A DNA stretch of 62,000 nt from Gnetum montanum. Taxonomy: Eukaryota; Streptophyta; Gnetopsida; Gnetales; Gnetaceae. Made by a program: the position numbers and the translations under genes. Positions 43,600-54,598 of the stretch are shown here, piece after piece. Each line of letters opens with the position of its first letter. Positions within the stretch are counted from its first letter, which is position 1. The stretch covers positions 580,251-642,250 of the forward strand of contig MNCI01002042.1 in the NCBI GenBank assembly GCA_015680685.1. The letters are read 5' to 3'. Below the pieces are notes generated by a model. The model had not been told where the DNA came from, made no database searches, and worked only from the letters and a program-made list of their open reading frames with translations.

Positions 43600-45985
43600 G
43601 TGACCAACCATATTATGTTGTGAGGATTTGGGAGGATTTTTGGGTTAGAAAAAAGGTTGTTTCCTAGATCTATTGTCCAAATCACCCAACAAAAAAATTG
43701 GTTGTGAATGTATAGCCCTCATAGCATTTTGTTGCTACAACTATGGAGGAATTTCTCCCTACATGGATGGAGCAAGAGGTAACTAGGTCAAGGGTAGAGG
43801 GATGTGTGCAAACAAATGCAGAGGATGGTATGGATATGGGTTCTTCCCTTAAGTAGATGTGAATGTGTTTGATGATACTCTGGAGGGTAATAGTGATGCT
43901 GAAATGAGGCATGGCTTGCGAAACTTCTTGGACAGATGAGTTGCTGAACATAGTACTCGCATGGATCTAGTTTCTTATAAGGGTACTGTTGTCTTGGCAG
44001 TGGCATTCCCCATGATTATGGTTGGTGCCATTGTTGGTATTGCTCATATGGCTGTGGTGGAGCTCCGCTTGGATAATAAGCTTGTTGGTACTAGTGGAAC
44101 TACCTTGGATTGCATTGAGGATAAGAAAATTGTATAGGTGCTTACCTCCTTTCTAGTCACAAATTCAATGCATACATCCCAAACTCTTATAAGTGTGATA
44201 CTATAGGGAAACATCCTTTTAGATGTTCATATTGACAAATGTCACAACTAGTATCATCTTCGGAGTCTGTCCCCACAACTTCTTCTATTGCAGCATCTTT
44301 GCCTTTACCTCTTTGATAGGCACATTCAGCTTCTTTTCACCTCCTGTAGTTACAATCACTATTTTGCTCTTTGGATTACTTAGCAATCTTCATAGTAGTT
44401 TGGAGTTTTTCATCCAAAGAGGCCCATAATTTATCAACCTTTGCCGAAACATCAAAAATAGATTTTTGGATGGACAAGGTTTTCCTGTTCACCACTTCAT
44501 CGAGTGGTGAATCCTCCTCATCACAAAATCGAACCTCCCATTTCCTAATGGAAGGATCCCTATTATACTCTTCTACACTATCCCTTTTTCATAACTCACC
44601 TTCTTCTTTTGCTACTTGCTTAATTAGCCTTTAAATCTGATGAGCTCTTAGTTCAAATAATCTCCCTTGATCATAAATCCCAAGAGTTCTTATGGTTTTT
44701 GATCTAAGCCCATCTATGAGGTAGTGAAGCTATTCTGTCTAAGAATAACCATGGTTAGGGCATCGATGTAAGAGTAAATAATATCTACCCGTGGTGACAT
44801 CCAAGGATTCATGTGTTTCCTATTTCCAGCCTTGGATTTTCCTTCTTAGATTAGTCACTCTAGAGTATGTCTGGTATTTGTCATTAAATAGCTCTAATAT
44901 GGTACTCCATTGGTGAATGGATTTCAGCTCTAAGGGCTAGTACCAGCTTTTAGCTTCCTTGATGAGAGTCCTGGGGAAAAGCTTGAGTTTCTGCTAGTCA
45001 TTTTCAATGTTGTGTAAGGCATAGGCATCGTGGAAAGCTTATAGATGATTCTGCGGATCATAGTTGTATCCCCCCTCAAAACATGGGATATTATTCATGT
45101 CTAAGTGCTTAATTAGATTATCTTTTACATGCCTAGTTGAAATTTTAATTGCCTTCGCAATGTTAAGCATGCTTCGAGTTGCTAATAGAGGTTCACCATC
45201 ATGATTGTGTCAGTGACGCTGATGATGGTTTCTACCACCCCTTCGTTCTTGGCAAGCTCTATGATCATTATTCGTTCGTTAATCACCTTCATCATGATTA
45301 TTTCTCCAACATCTTCTATTAGAACTTAAAGATGAAGAGGAATGTTCAAAATTGGATGAAGAGGAAGAAGAGGAAGGTGGACCACCACTGCCACTACAGT
45401 GTCCACCACCACCTCTTCGCTCATTACGACCACCATCCTTAAATCCCTTACCATTATGATGTTTACCTAAGTCCCTACCTTGACTATCACTTTTTATTGA
45501 ACCTGGTTTATGAATAGTAGATCACAAGTTGAAGGCCACACCCTCACCACCAATAACAGAGGGTGAAGACTCTTCATGTTGGGAATCCTCAAGGGGAGGA
45601 TCCACATTGTCATCTTGACTCAACAAGAACAAATGGTTACTAAAGTGCTTTCCCTTCATAAACTTGTGGTGCTTCTCCTAGTGTTGATCTCTCTTGCATT
45701 GTGTTTCAGTGGAACGGTACTCTCAAGTATCATAACCATTTACAACGTATTCCTCATGAAGATCTGGAATGCCCAACTTTTTAAGTGTTTAAAAAAGCAT
45801 CCTTAGCACAGATTGATTAGGGGGCGATACGACGTTGCCCTCCATATCATGCCATCGCAATTATTCATCCTAATGTAGGATGAAGGTGAAGTCTGGTACA
45901 TACTCATCTAGATGAGTATATACCACTTTGCACTCTTGTGGGATCGACGGTGTAACATCTTCATGCTTGTGGAAAGAAGACATTT
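43600..45985 (-). pseudogene. Element A gag
   Basis: From about 45960 the minus strand reads an N-terminal block (HLDEYVPDFTFILH) and then the gag core at about 45150-44830 (MNNIPCFEGGYNYDPQNHL, KLKLFPRTLIKEAKSWY, FNDKYQTYSRVTNL). Later comes KLWASLDEKLQTTMKIAK and CDICQYEHLKGC. The end is Tyr/Pro-rich. Many stops; it is collinear with gag of element E. Confidence 0.75.
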
Positions 45986-46115
45986 TGTAACAAGTAAAAT
46001 AGTCGATGTACTTTTGTAATTATAAGTTTTTTGAGAGTGATGTTGACCTTGGGTTTGTCCAGTGATATTAATAATGTTCACTAATCCTAGATAGCACACA
46101 TTTCAACAAACAAAG

Positions 46116-46133
46116 TCCTCAGCAATGGTGCCA
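46116..46133 (-). other. Element A primer binding site, tRNA-Asp type
   Basis: The minus strand reads TGGCACCATTGCTGAGGA. It differs from the tRNA-Asp complement mostly by G-to-A changes at CpG-derived sites. It lies one base from the LTR. Confidence 0.75.
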
Positions 46134-46134
46134 A

Positions 46135-47051
46135 TAATGAGTGATGAGGTACCCCTATGCCCAACTATACAAATCACAAAGAGTTCACGCGTGATCTAGT
46201 TGAATTCCATGGACTTTATAGCTTCTTGTACACTAATCTTCTAGGAAGTGACCCTTGCCCTAAGATCATTCATTATCTTCCCGATTACACTTTTGAAGCA
46301 TAATGGTATGGTTAAGAGTAATTGAGGCATATAATTTTTTATCATTTTTTATGGTTTTGGTACTTGAAGAAAGATAAAGTAATTTATTGACTAATTTAAT
46401 TTAACTAACTAACTAATCTTTAACTAATCCTAACATAAGCATCTGATCCCACTTTCCACACACATCTTAAACCCACGTATCCACTACTAGGTTACCAAGC
46501 ACTATGATACTAGGCACACTAAGCAATAACGCTACTAGGATTACTAAGCGAATATGTGTTACACTTGAAGTAGTCATACTTATGTATTTAATCTATTTAG
46601 CTTATCTTTCTTAATTAGCTCAATTACTAGAAAATGTTAAATAATTAACTAAAAGCATTAAATGAATAAATAAATATCTAAACTATCCAGAATGAAACAA
46701 GGTTAATCAAGAAGCTTGTCTCTATTACTATACACACTATCATGCTCAGGTACAACAAGGCTCAACTAAAGATCCATACACCTAATGACTTCTACTGTGA
46801 GCACTCAGGAGAAATATTCTAACCTTCAAATGTAAAACCTACAAGAGTTTGGCTACTACTATGAATCTCATATCCATAAACATGGTTGGGAGCTTGTATT
46901 CATAGTTTTTACTCTAGGGCTATGTCAACGGGGCCCCATCAACATAGCAAATGGTACATCAACGCGGTCCCATCGATGGGGCAACACCACGTAAACGAGG
47001 CCTTGTTGATGGGTCATGGGCCTATCAATGTGACACATTGATGCTTCATTA
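46135..47051 (-). repeat. Element A 5' LTR (917 bp)
   Basis: It is collinear with 32984-33851 but has decayed ends (TAATGA and TCATTA) and a mutated TATA box (TATGAATAC). The copies differ by many points and indels, so the insertion is old. Confidence 0.88.
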
Positions 47052-47960
47052 GTTAGTTGGGTTTACCTAATGTGAAAAAAGTCAAATGTGACTAATATCT
47101 TTAAAAAATTCCATAAACTTATCAAAAATGTATTTCAATCTTCTATACAAATTATTCAAACAGATAATGGTAGGAAGTATTTTCCTCCTGAGTTTAATGC
47201 ATATCTCAATGAGTATGGGATACATCATCAAAGCTCATGTGCATATACTCCTCAACAAAATGGGGTTGCAGAAAGAAAAATCATCACTTACTTGAGGTCG
47301 CTAGATCAATCATGTTTACTAGTAATGTACCACACTCATTTTGGGGAGATGATATTCTGACTTCCACATATCTTATCAACCATATTCCATCCAAAGTCCT
47401 CCAATATCGAACCCCTCTTAGCCAATTGGTGTCAGTCTTTCCTTCTTCTCAGGTTCCTAATTCTCTTTAACTTCGAATATTTGGGTCTATCATCTTTGTT
47501 CACGATACTCATCCGACTAGGGGTAAACTTGATCCAAAAGCCCTAAAGTATGTTTTTCTTGGCTATTCCTCCAAACAAAAAGGCTACAAATGTTATCATC
47601 CTTCATCAAAATGGTTTCTGGTCTCCTGTGATGTCACATTTTTCAAAGAACAAAGCTTTTATTCCAATGATAGTCTGCAGGGGGAGAATCATAATCATGA
47701 AGACCAACATTGGGATCCTACTATTTCAATGCGTCTCTTAACCATTCAAAACACTATTCCTACTTTGTTTGAGTTTATTACAAATGGTAGTGATTTAGGT
47801 CAAGGGGGAGAACTAAACACTGCAAACAAAAAACCAACCTTGGTTTATTCAAGAAAACCATGAACTCCCATGCATGAACAAGAACCTAAACTAGTGACAA
47901 ATCCACATACTTTGGATAAAAGAGAAGGCCGAAACAAGTAATGAGGAAGTGCATGAGGTG
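47052..47960 (+). pseudogene. Copia integrase, C-terminal part
   Basis: Coding resumes with VSWVYLM and KKSNVTNIFKKFHKL directly after element A. It continues with IIQTDNGRKYFPPEF (second catalytic Asp) and TPQQNGVAERKI (catalytic Glu), then the pre-RT region (YFLGYSSKQKGYKCYHP-like, split by frameshift). With 32280-32983 it forms one integrase. Stops are frequent. Confidence 0.85.
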
Positions 47961-48312
47961 AGTGACTTAGATCTTCCTATTGCCAAAAAGAAGGAGATAA
48001 GGTCTCATACTAGAAATCCAAGATATCCAATTTCAAAATATCTCACATATTCCAAGTTGTCAAGAAATTTCAAAGCATTTGTTTTTAAAGTAGACAAGAT
48101 TCAAGTTCCTAGAAATATTCATGAAGCCTTTTAGGGTTCAAATTGGAAAGTTGTTGTGTTAGAAGAAATGAAGGCACTAGACAACAATGACACTTGGGAA
48201 CTTGTGAAGCTACTAGCAAGGAAGAGATTTGTCAAAAGTATGTGGATATTTATAGTCAAGTATAGAATTGATGGAACAATTGAAAGGTATAAGGCAAGAC
48301 TTGTTGCGGAAG
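47961..48312 (+). pseudogene. Copia reverse transcriptase, N-terminal part
   Basis: The reading frames give LEEMKALDNNDTWELVKL and IVKYRIDGTIERYKARLVAE, the start of copia RT. It is cut at 48312 by the LTR of element E. The next residues are found at 57516 (FTQKYSIDYEETFASVAK). Confidence 0.88.
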
Positions 48313-48317
48313 TGATG

Positions 48318-48490
48318 AGAGCGGTTACTCTAGTAGTTATTCTAATTATTAGAGTGGTTACTCTAGCGGTTACTCTAGCAGTTATTCTAATTATTAGAGT
48401 GGTTACTCTAGTAGTTATTCTAATTATTAGAGTGGTTACTTTAGCAGTTATTCTAATTATTAGAGCAGTTACTCTAATTATTAGAGTAGT
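48318..48490 (+). repeat. Minisatellite in element E U3
   Basis: Units of about 33-45 bp built from ggttactctag(t/c)(a/g)gttattc and taattattagagt are repeated about five times just upstream of the TATA box. The 3' LTR has a similar but not identical array at 56533-56732. Confidence 0.85.
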
Positions 48491-48502
48491 TTCTCCCAAG
48501 CC

Positions 48503-48510
48503 TATAAATA
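48503..48510 (+). promoter_or_regulatory. TATA box of element E 5' LTR
   Basis: TATAAATA follows the minisatellite directly and recurs at 56742-56749 in the other LTR. Confidence 0.65.
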
Positions 48511-49264
48511 AAGTGCCCAGGTGCACAATTGGGAAAGAAGTCTTTCAGTAGTCAAGTAGCGAAACTCTTGCAGTTTGTTTGAAAGTTAGAGTATTTTCTA
48601 AGTGCCCACAGCAAGAGGTCTAAGTATGGACAAATCTTTATTCGAGCATTGTGTACCTGAGCACACCTTGTGTACAGCAATAAAGACGAGCTCTTTGATT
48701 CATCCTTGTAGCACTTGAGATTTGTTTTCTTATGCATTTATTTTATTTTATTTTCTTATGCATTTATTTTATTTATGCACTTTACATTGTCTGTTATTAG
48801 CACAGCAATTCATTTTGATCAATTAAGAAAATTGTTAAATTACACAAGTACGACCACTTCGACCATGCGTGTAACGCTTGGTAACCTAGTAACAATTAGA
48901 GTTTGGTAATCCCAATAGTGTTGCACTGGTTTAGGATGTGTACAGCAAATGGGAATGGATGCTAGTGTTAGTATTAGTTAGGACTTAGTTAATGAGTAGT
49001 TAAGTTAAATTAGTCACTTAGTTACCTCTCTCCTTCCCTACTAGCGCAAAACGTAAAAACATAAAAGCTATAAAAATCATATGCCTCAAGCTTACTTAAC
49101 CATACAATCGTGACATATAGGTAAGCTTGGGAAGACAATGATCAACCAACCCTTCCTTGTTTCACAAGGGCACATAAGCACTTCGTCTTTGGAATTCGAT
49201 CGGATCATGCATGAAATGCTTGTATTCGTATGGTTGAGCGTAGGGGTACCTTGTCGCGCATCAT

Positions 49265-49282
49265 TGGCACCATTACCGATGA
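49265..49282 (+). other. Element E primer binding site, tRNA-Asp type
   Basis: TGGCACCATTACCGATGA lies one base after the LTR and matches the tRNA-Asp complement with transitions only. Confidence 0.75.
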
Positions 49283-49348
49283 CTTAGTTGTTTGTGCGCT
49301 AACTAGAACATAAGAAATCATTCACATCGTTGGAACGAACCCTTAGGG

Positions 49349-51320
49349 TTGGTTGAGAAAATAATAAACAAGAATACATTGCACACTAAACAGACAACTA
49401 TGTCTCCTTCCTCATACGGAAGTGCCTCACCGCCTAGGTCTGAAATAGGAAATAGTCAGCGGTGTAATACACATGACATTGATCCACCAGTCCCTCAACA
49501 AGTTCGAGTGGTATATATTCATCTCGATGAGTATATACCAGACTTCACCTTTATCCTCCATCAAGATGAACAACTATGTTGGCAAGACTTAGAACGTAAC
49601 ATAGTGTTACCTCCCGATCATTCAGTCCCGAGCATGCTTCTTGATGCTCTCACACAAATTGGCATGCCGCACTTACACACAGAATACGTTGTGCAAGACC
49701 ATGACTTGAGAGAATACCATCCCATAGATGCATAATGTCAAAGGGACTTGCAACAGGAGAGACATCATAAGTCTTTGAAGGGTAAGTGGTCCCAAGATGC
49801 CCCACATGTCTTAAGCAAAAATGAGGGTGATGAACCTACCTCAGGCAGTCGCCCACACAACGATGTTCCTCCCCTTGACTTTGGCCAAGGGGTTGTGTAT
49901 CTGAACCTTCATTCCACTATTCATAACCTAGGTTCTGATACCCACAAGCTCAAAGGGCTGAAAAAGGGACACAAACTCATGATAAAGGTGGACATTCTAA
50001 TCGCAATCACGATCAGGGCCAAGACAGCAGAAGAGAAGGTAGTAGACACCGTCATGGTGATGGTTCTTCTTCTTCTTCACCTTCATCATCTCCTTCACGC
50101 TCTCCTTCAATATTTGGAAGCGATCATAAAGAAAAATACCATGGGGATAAAGGTAGGCAAAGTGGAAGTCATACATCAAACAGCCAAGAAAGGGGACAAG
50201 GGCACTCTAGAGAGTCATGACATAGAAGAAGGGAGAGTAGGGAACAACGTAGGCATCATAGATGCCATGGACAAGACGATCACGATGAACCCCTCCTCGC
50301 TACTTGAAGTATGTTGGACATAACTAAGGCTATTAGAATTCCAACAAGGCATTAGAAAGATAGTAGGATCAAGAGATTAGATATGAAAAACATCCCATGA
50401 TTTGAAGGGGGATACAAATCTATTTCTCAGAATCATTTACAAGCATTCCATGATGCATGTGCCTTACAGAACATAGAGAATGAATGGCAAAAACTTAAGT
50501 TGTTCCCATGGACATTAGTTAAAGAAGTAGAAAGTTGGTATCAGTCTTTTGAACCGGAATCCATTCGTAGGTGAAGTACTATGTTAGAACTATTTAATGA
50601 CAACTACCAAACATACTCTTGAGTGTCTAACTTGCGAAAGCAAATCCAAGGCTGGAAACAAGGAGGACATGAACCCTTAGATGCTACCATGGGCTGATAC
50701 TATGCACTGTTACATCATTGTCCTAGCTATGGTTATTCGCAATAGGATCAATTGCACCATCTCATGGATGGGCTTAGGCATGAAACGAGAAGAACCCTTG
50801 GGACTTATGCCCAAGGGAGACTATCCAAGCTTAGGTCCCATCAAATTCAAAGACTATTGGAGCAAGTTGCTAAGGAAGAAGATGAGCTACGGAAGAGAGA
50901 AAGTGCAAAAGAGTATAACCAAGATCCTTCCCTTTGGAAAAGAGGAGTAAGATTTTGTAAGGATGAAGAAGAGTCACCACTCGAATAGATGGTGAATAGG
51001 AAAAATTTTCCTATCCAAAAGATGACATTAGAAGTTTTGGCAAAGGTAGACCAAATGTGGGATTCCTTAGACAATAGATTTCAAACTATTCTTAAAATAG
51101 TAGAGGAGTCTAAAGAGCAAGGTAGTGAGAAAAGAAAAAAGAAAGAGGCTGAACATGCACATAGCAAGGGTAAGGGAAAAATTGCCATCATTGAAGAGGT
51201 TGTGGATTCGGAAACAGGCAATGATAGTGGATGTGAGATATGTCAATATGACCATCCTAAGGGATGTTGCCCTGTAATCTCACATCTGCAGGAGTCTGAG
51301 GTGTATGCACTCAACCCATG
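49349..51320 (+). pseudogene. Element E gag
   Basis: The N-terminal open part (49349-49735) has VVYIHLDEYIPDFTFILHQD, also present in element A. A Ser/His-rich linker follows, then the gag core at about 50400-50680 (KLKLFPWTLVKEVESWYQSF, LFNDNYQTYS) and a 110-residue open C-terminus (50989-51321) with CEICQYDHPKGCC. Gag would form the particle. Frameshifts split it into four or more pieces. Confidence 0.8.
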
Positions 51321-52009
51321 ATTAAACAAAAGGAAAACACCCTGAAGGTTACCTTATCATCAAGGTAACCCAAGGCAATTCCACCAACCCTTAACATATT
51401 ATCCCAGTGGAACTCCACCACAACCGATTGAGCAATATCAATAGTGGTAGCACCCATAATCATGGGGAATGCCACCACCAAGGCAACATCATCCTTACTA
51501 GCAACTTGACTCATATGGATATTACGTGCAACAACCAATCTCCCCATGTGACTCTACTGGTCACGTCACTCCTCAACCACTACCAAGCGCACGAGTATTA
51601 TGGGACTCCCTCTTCTAAAGGTGATATTCCACAAGTATATCATCCTTCTCATCCGACCACATCTCTTCCACCAATAACTCCACTACCACCTGCTTCTGCG
51701 ATGTAAGGTGAAATCCCTACCCAACCACAGCAACATAATGCCACGAGGGCTGTTAACTCTCAACCTGGTTCTAACACCCACATGAAGAAAAGACCTTTCT
51801 TTAAAACCAATAGTCCAACCAAGCCCTTGCAATCACATGCAGCTAATTCCTTAGATGCCTCAGTATCAATCAAAACTTCGGAGCCCCCTTCAACCCAATC
51901 ACTGCACTCAACGCATACGATCATGCTAACACATGTCATCACCGAAGGATCAAAGCTAGCCACCTTTCTAGGAAATTCTTTGATCCTAGGAGTCCTCTAA
52001 TATACTTAC

Positions 52010-52500
52010 AAATCGCTAGAAATGCACCGTGCAATGCTCTTTTAGATTCGAGTTTCGGTGTCAACTTAATTTCTCAAGAAATGTACAAGGCCTGGAACTT
52101 GCCTCCATTGAAAAAGAGCAACATCCATCTAAAGTTGGTTGACTAGTCCATCACTATCCCATTGGGACTAGTTGAAGACATTGTTACCACTATTTGTGAG
52201 TGGTCATACCCAACTAACTTCCTAGTGATCCAAGTAAACAATGGTAAGGGGGACTTCCCAATCATAATGGGAAGATCATGGCTAAGCACCATCGATGCAT
52301 GCCTAGGAATCTGCAATCTTTCCCTAAAAATATCAAAGGAAAATACATTCAGAAAGATCAAAAAGAAGAAAGTTTCGTGCATCGCATATAGTGACACAGG
52401 GTGTAATTACATGCAAAGGTCATGGTTTGTGAAAATTTTAGCATTGCCTGCATATAATCAGTGTGCACAAGTTATTAACATATAAAGATGCTTGTATGCA
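52010..52500 (+). pseudogene. Element E aspartic protease
   Basis: The frame reads NALLDSSFGVNLISQEMYKA, with the active-site Asp-Ser kept and Gly lost, then IPLGLVEDIVTTICEWSYPT, and FPIIMGRSWLSTIDACLGI. It is collinear with the protease of element A. A stop lies after KLVD. Confidence 0.75.
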
Positions 52501-52566
52501 ATAGCCACATGACAAGAAGATGCTCAATGTCTGATAGTTGATCAAGAAAGTAGTTCACTCATATGC

Positions 52567-53852
52567 ATGGAACCAACTGAGGGTTTGACTTGTGCTTACA
52601 TCGATAGCATAAATGTATTAGAGCAAGTCCACCACCAACTTCCAAGTCTTAACCTTGAAAATATCAAATGGGGGAAGTTGGAAATCCCTAAGAAATTTAA
52701 GCAGGAGACCCTCGAGCTGAAACCATTGCCCACTAGTATGGAATACACGTTCCTTAAAAATGAAAAATCGGTAATTATCAACTCTAAGCTTGCTCCTCAA
52801 CAGAAAGAAGAAATGCTGAAGGTAATAAATAAATGGTCAAATGCCTTCGCTTGGTCATATCCCGAATTAACTGGAATAGATCCTAGGATATGCCAACATA
52901 GAATTTACACTGACCCCTCCATGAAGCCTCGAAGACAACTATAGAGGTGATTGAACCCTAAGCTAAAGCAAGTAGTTTAAGGAAGAAATTGAACAGCTTC
53001 TCAAGGCTGGGTTCATGTACCCCATTGCTGATAGCGAATGGTTTAGCCCCTTAGTTATTGTGCCTAAAAAGAGAGGCAAATAGAGGGTGTGCATAGATTT
53101 CAAGCTACTAAATATGGCAACATTCAAAGATCACTTTCCATTTCCATTTGTCGACCAAGTCTTAGACACCATCGCAGGGCATGGCTATTACAATTTTCTG
53201 GATGGATATAGCAGATATAACCAAATACAAATAGCCCTAGAAGACCAAGCCAAGACTATGTTCACCAGTCCTTGGGGAACATCCACATATAAAAAGATGT
53301 CATTTGGCTTGTGCAATGCCCCTGCAACATTTCAACTACTAGTTCTAAGCATATTCCAATAGCAGATAGGAAATGCATGGAGGTCTTTATGGACAACTTT
53401 TTCACTTATGGAGAAAACTTTGATCAAGCCTTGGACTGATTGGAGCAAGTGTTAAAAAGATGTGTAGAAACCAATTTGAGGCTCAACTAGCAGAAAATTC
53501 ATTTGATGGTCCAAGAAGGTGTAGTACTAGGGCATAAAATCTCACACATAGGGATAGAGGTAGACCCCAAGAAAATCAAAATTATCCATGGAATTACCTG
53601 TCAATCAGAAACTATCAAAGATATTCGATCATTCCTTGGACATACTGGCTACTATAGGAGATTTATTGAGAACTTTTCAAAGGTTGTCAAACCATTGGTG
53701 GAATTAACAAAAAATGACGTACCCATCGAGTGGACCAGGGAATGCGAATTCGCTTTCCAAACTCTAAAACAGAAGCTAGTAGAAACATCCATTCTACAAG
53801 CTCCTGACTGGTCCAAACCATTCCATATCATGACTAACATGTACACACTTCA
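52567..53852 (+). pseudogene. Element E reverse transcriptase, start of RNase H
   Basis: The pre-RT part reads WSNAFAWSYPELTGIDPRI. RT has VCIDFKLLNMATFKDHFPF, GYYNFLDGYSRYNQI and FGLCNAPATFQ. The catalytic box is VFMDNFFTYG, so the second Asp of FMDD has become Asn. Then come VVLGHKISHIGIEVDPKKI and FLGHTGYYRRFIENFSKV. Coding ends in DWSKPFHIMT, the first residues of RNase H, where a deletion begins. Confidence 0.85.
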
Positions 53853-54598
53853 CAGGTGCAACTTTTTAGAAATTAATGCAATGCTTAAGGGTTGAACATA
53901 AACTGACAACACCATGCCACCCCCAAGCAAATGGTCAAGCTGAAATCACCAATAGGGAGATTACGAAAATATTGACAAGAACTATTAGCAATTTTAGGTG
54001 AGACTGGAGCACTAAACTGAACAATGCTCTTTGGGCATACCACTCCACATGTAAACTCCCTACAGGCTACTCTTCCTATGAGTTAGTGTATGGTAAAATA
54101 CCAACGCTTCCCATTCAAACTGAGCTTCATACACTATCCACGACATGTGACCTCAACCTTGACCTTGACCTAGCATAGAAACAACAGCTAGTAACCCTTA
54201 ATTTGCTAGATGAAAATCGACTGGCTACCCTGTCATCTAACAAATTGCACAAGGCATTCAATAAGCAATGTCATGACCTAAGGATTAGGAAAGTTAAATA
54301 TCAACTGGGAGATAAGGTTCTCTACTGGAATCCCACACATGTGCCACAACATACTAAATTTCAAACACTGTGGGAAGGACCTTATATTATTTGCGCAACT
54401 TTTCCTTCAGGGGCCATGATAATATACAAACCTAAGAGCCCAGACAAGAAACTGTTAGTCAATGTGCAACAAACCAAACCTTTTCATGAGCTTAGGATAA
54501 CCAGTACACATGCTACCTCTCTTGATGGACAACCCTGCTCACTATTCCAGATCTCCTCCTTCCAACTTAGTCATGGGGGAGATGGCCACCTATGCTAA
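53853..54598 (+). pseudogene. Element E integrase, C-terminal half
   Basis: After the deletion junction the sequence equals the element A integrase from GATF onward. It shows QANGQAEITNREI with the catalytic Glu, LNNALWAYHSTCKLPTGYS, then GDKVLYWNPTHVP and LWEGPYIICATFPSGA. The zinc domain and both catalytic Asp residues are missing, so it cannot act. Confidence 0.85.

Larger units (their letters stand above)
32984..47051 (-). mobile_element. Athila-type Ty3/gypsy element A, nested in copia integrase
   Basis: The element is 14.1 kb with LTRs of 868 and 917 bp, tRNA-Asp-type PBS, and minus-strand order gag, protease, RT, RNase H, integrase, spacer, extra ORF, polypurine tract. The 5-bp duplication GTTAG proves one integrase-mediated insertion into copia integrase. 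RT has FMDDF, usual in Athila-like elements. A solo LTR is inserted at 36960-37792. All domains contain stops. Confidence 0.92.
48313..49263 (+). repeat. Element E 5' LTR (951 bp)
   Basis: It starts TGATGAGAGCGG and ends GCATCA before the PBS. A minisatellite occupies the first 180 bp, followed by TATAAATA at 48503-48510. The end shares the U5 block (CTTGTATTCGTATGGTTGAG) with all other Athila-type LTRs here. Confidence 0.9.

Noticed and set aside
48318-48490. Regular repeats that could suggest a CRISPR array
   Set aside because: The units are contiguous or overlapping, have no unique spacers, and lie in a plant LTR.
48156-48551. Plus and minus open frames with VILIIRVVTL-type repeats (also 56457-56862)
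   Set aside because: They are translations of the U3 minisatellite and the LTR promoter, open on both strands because the units lack stops. No protein character.
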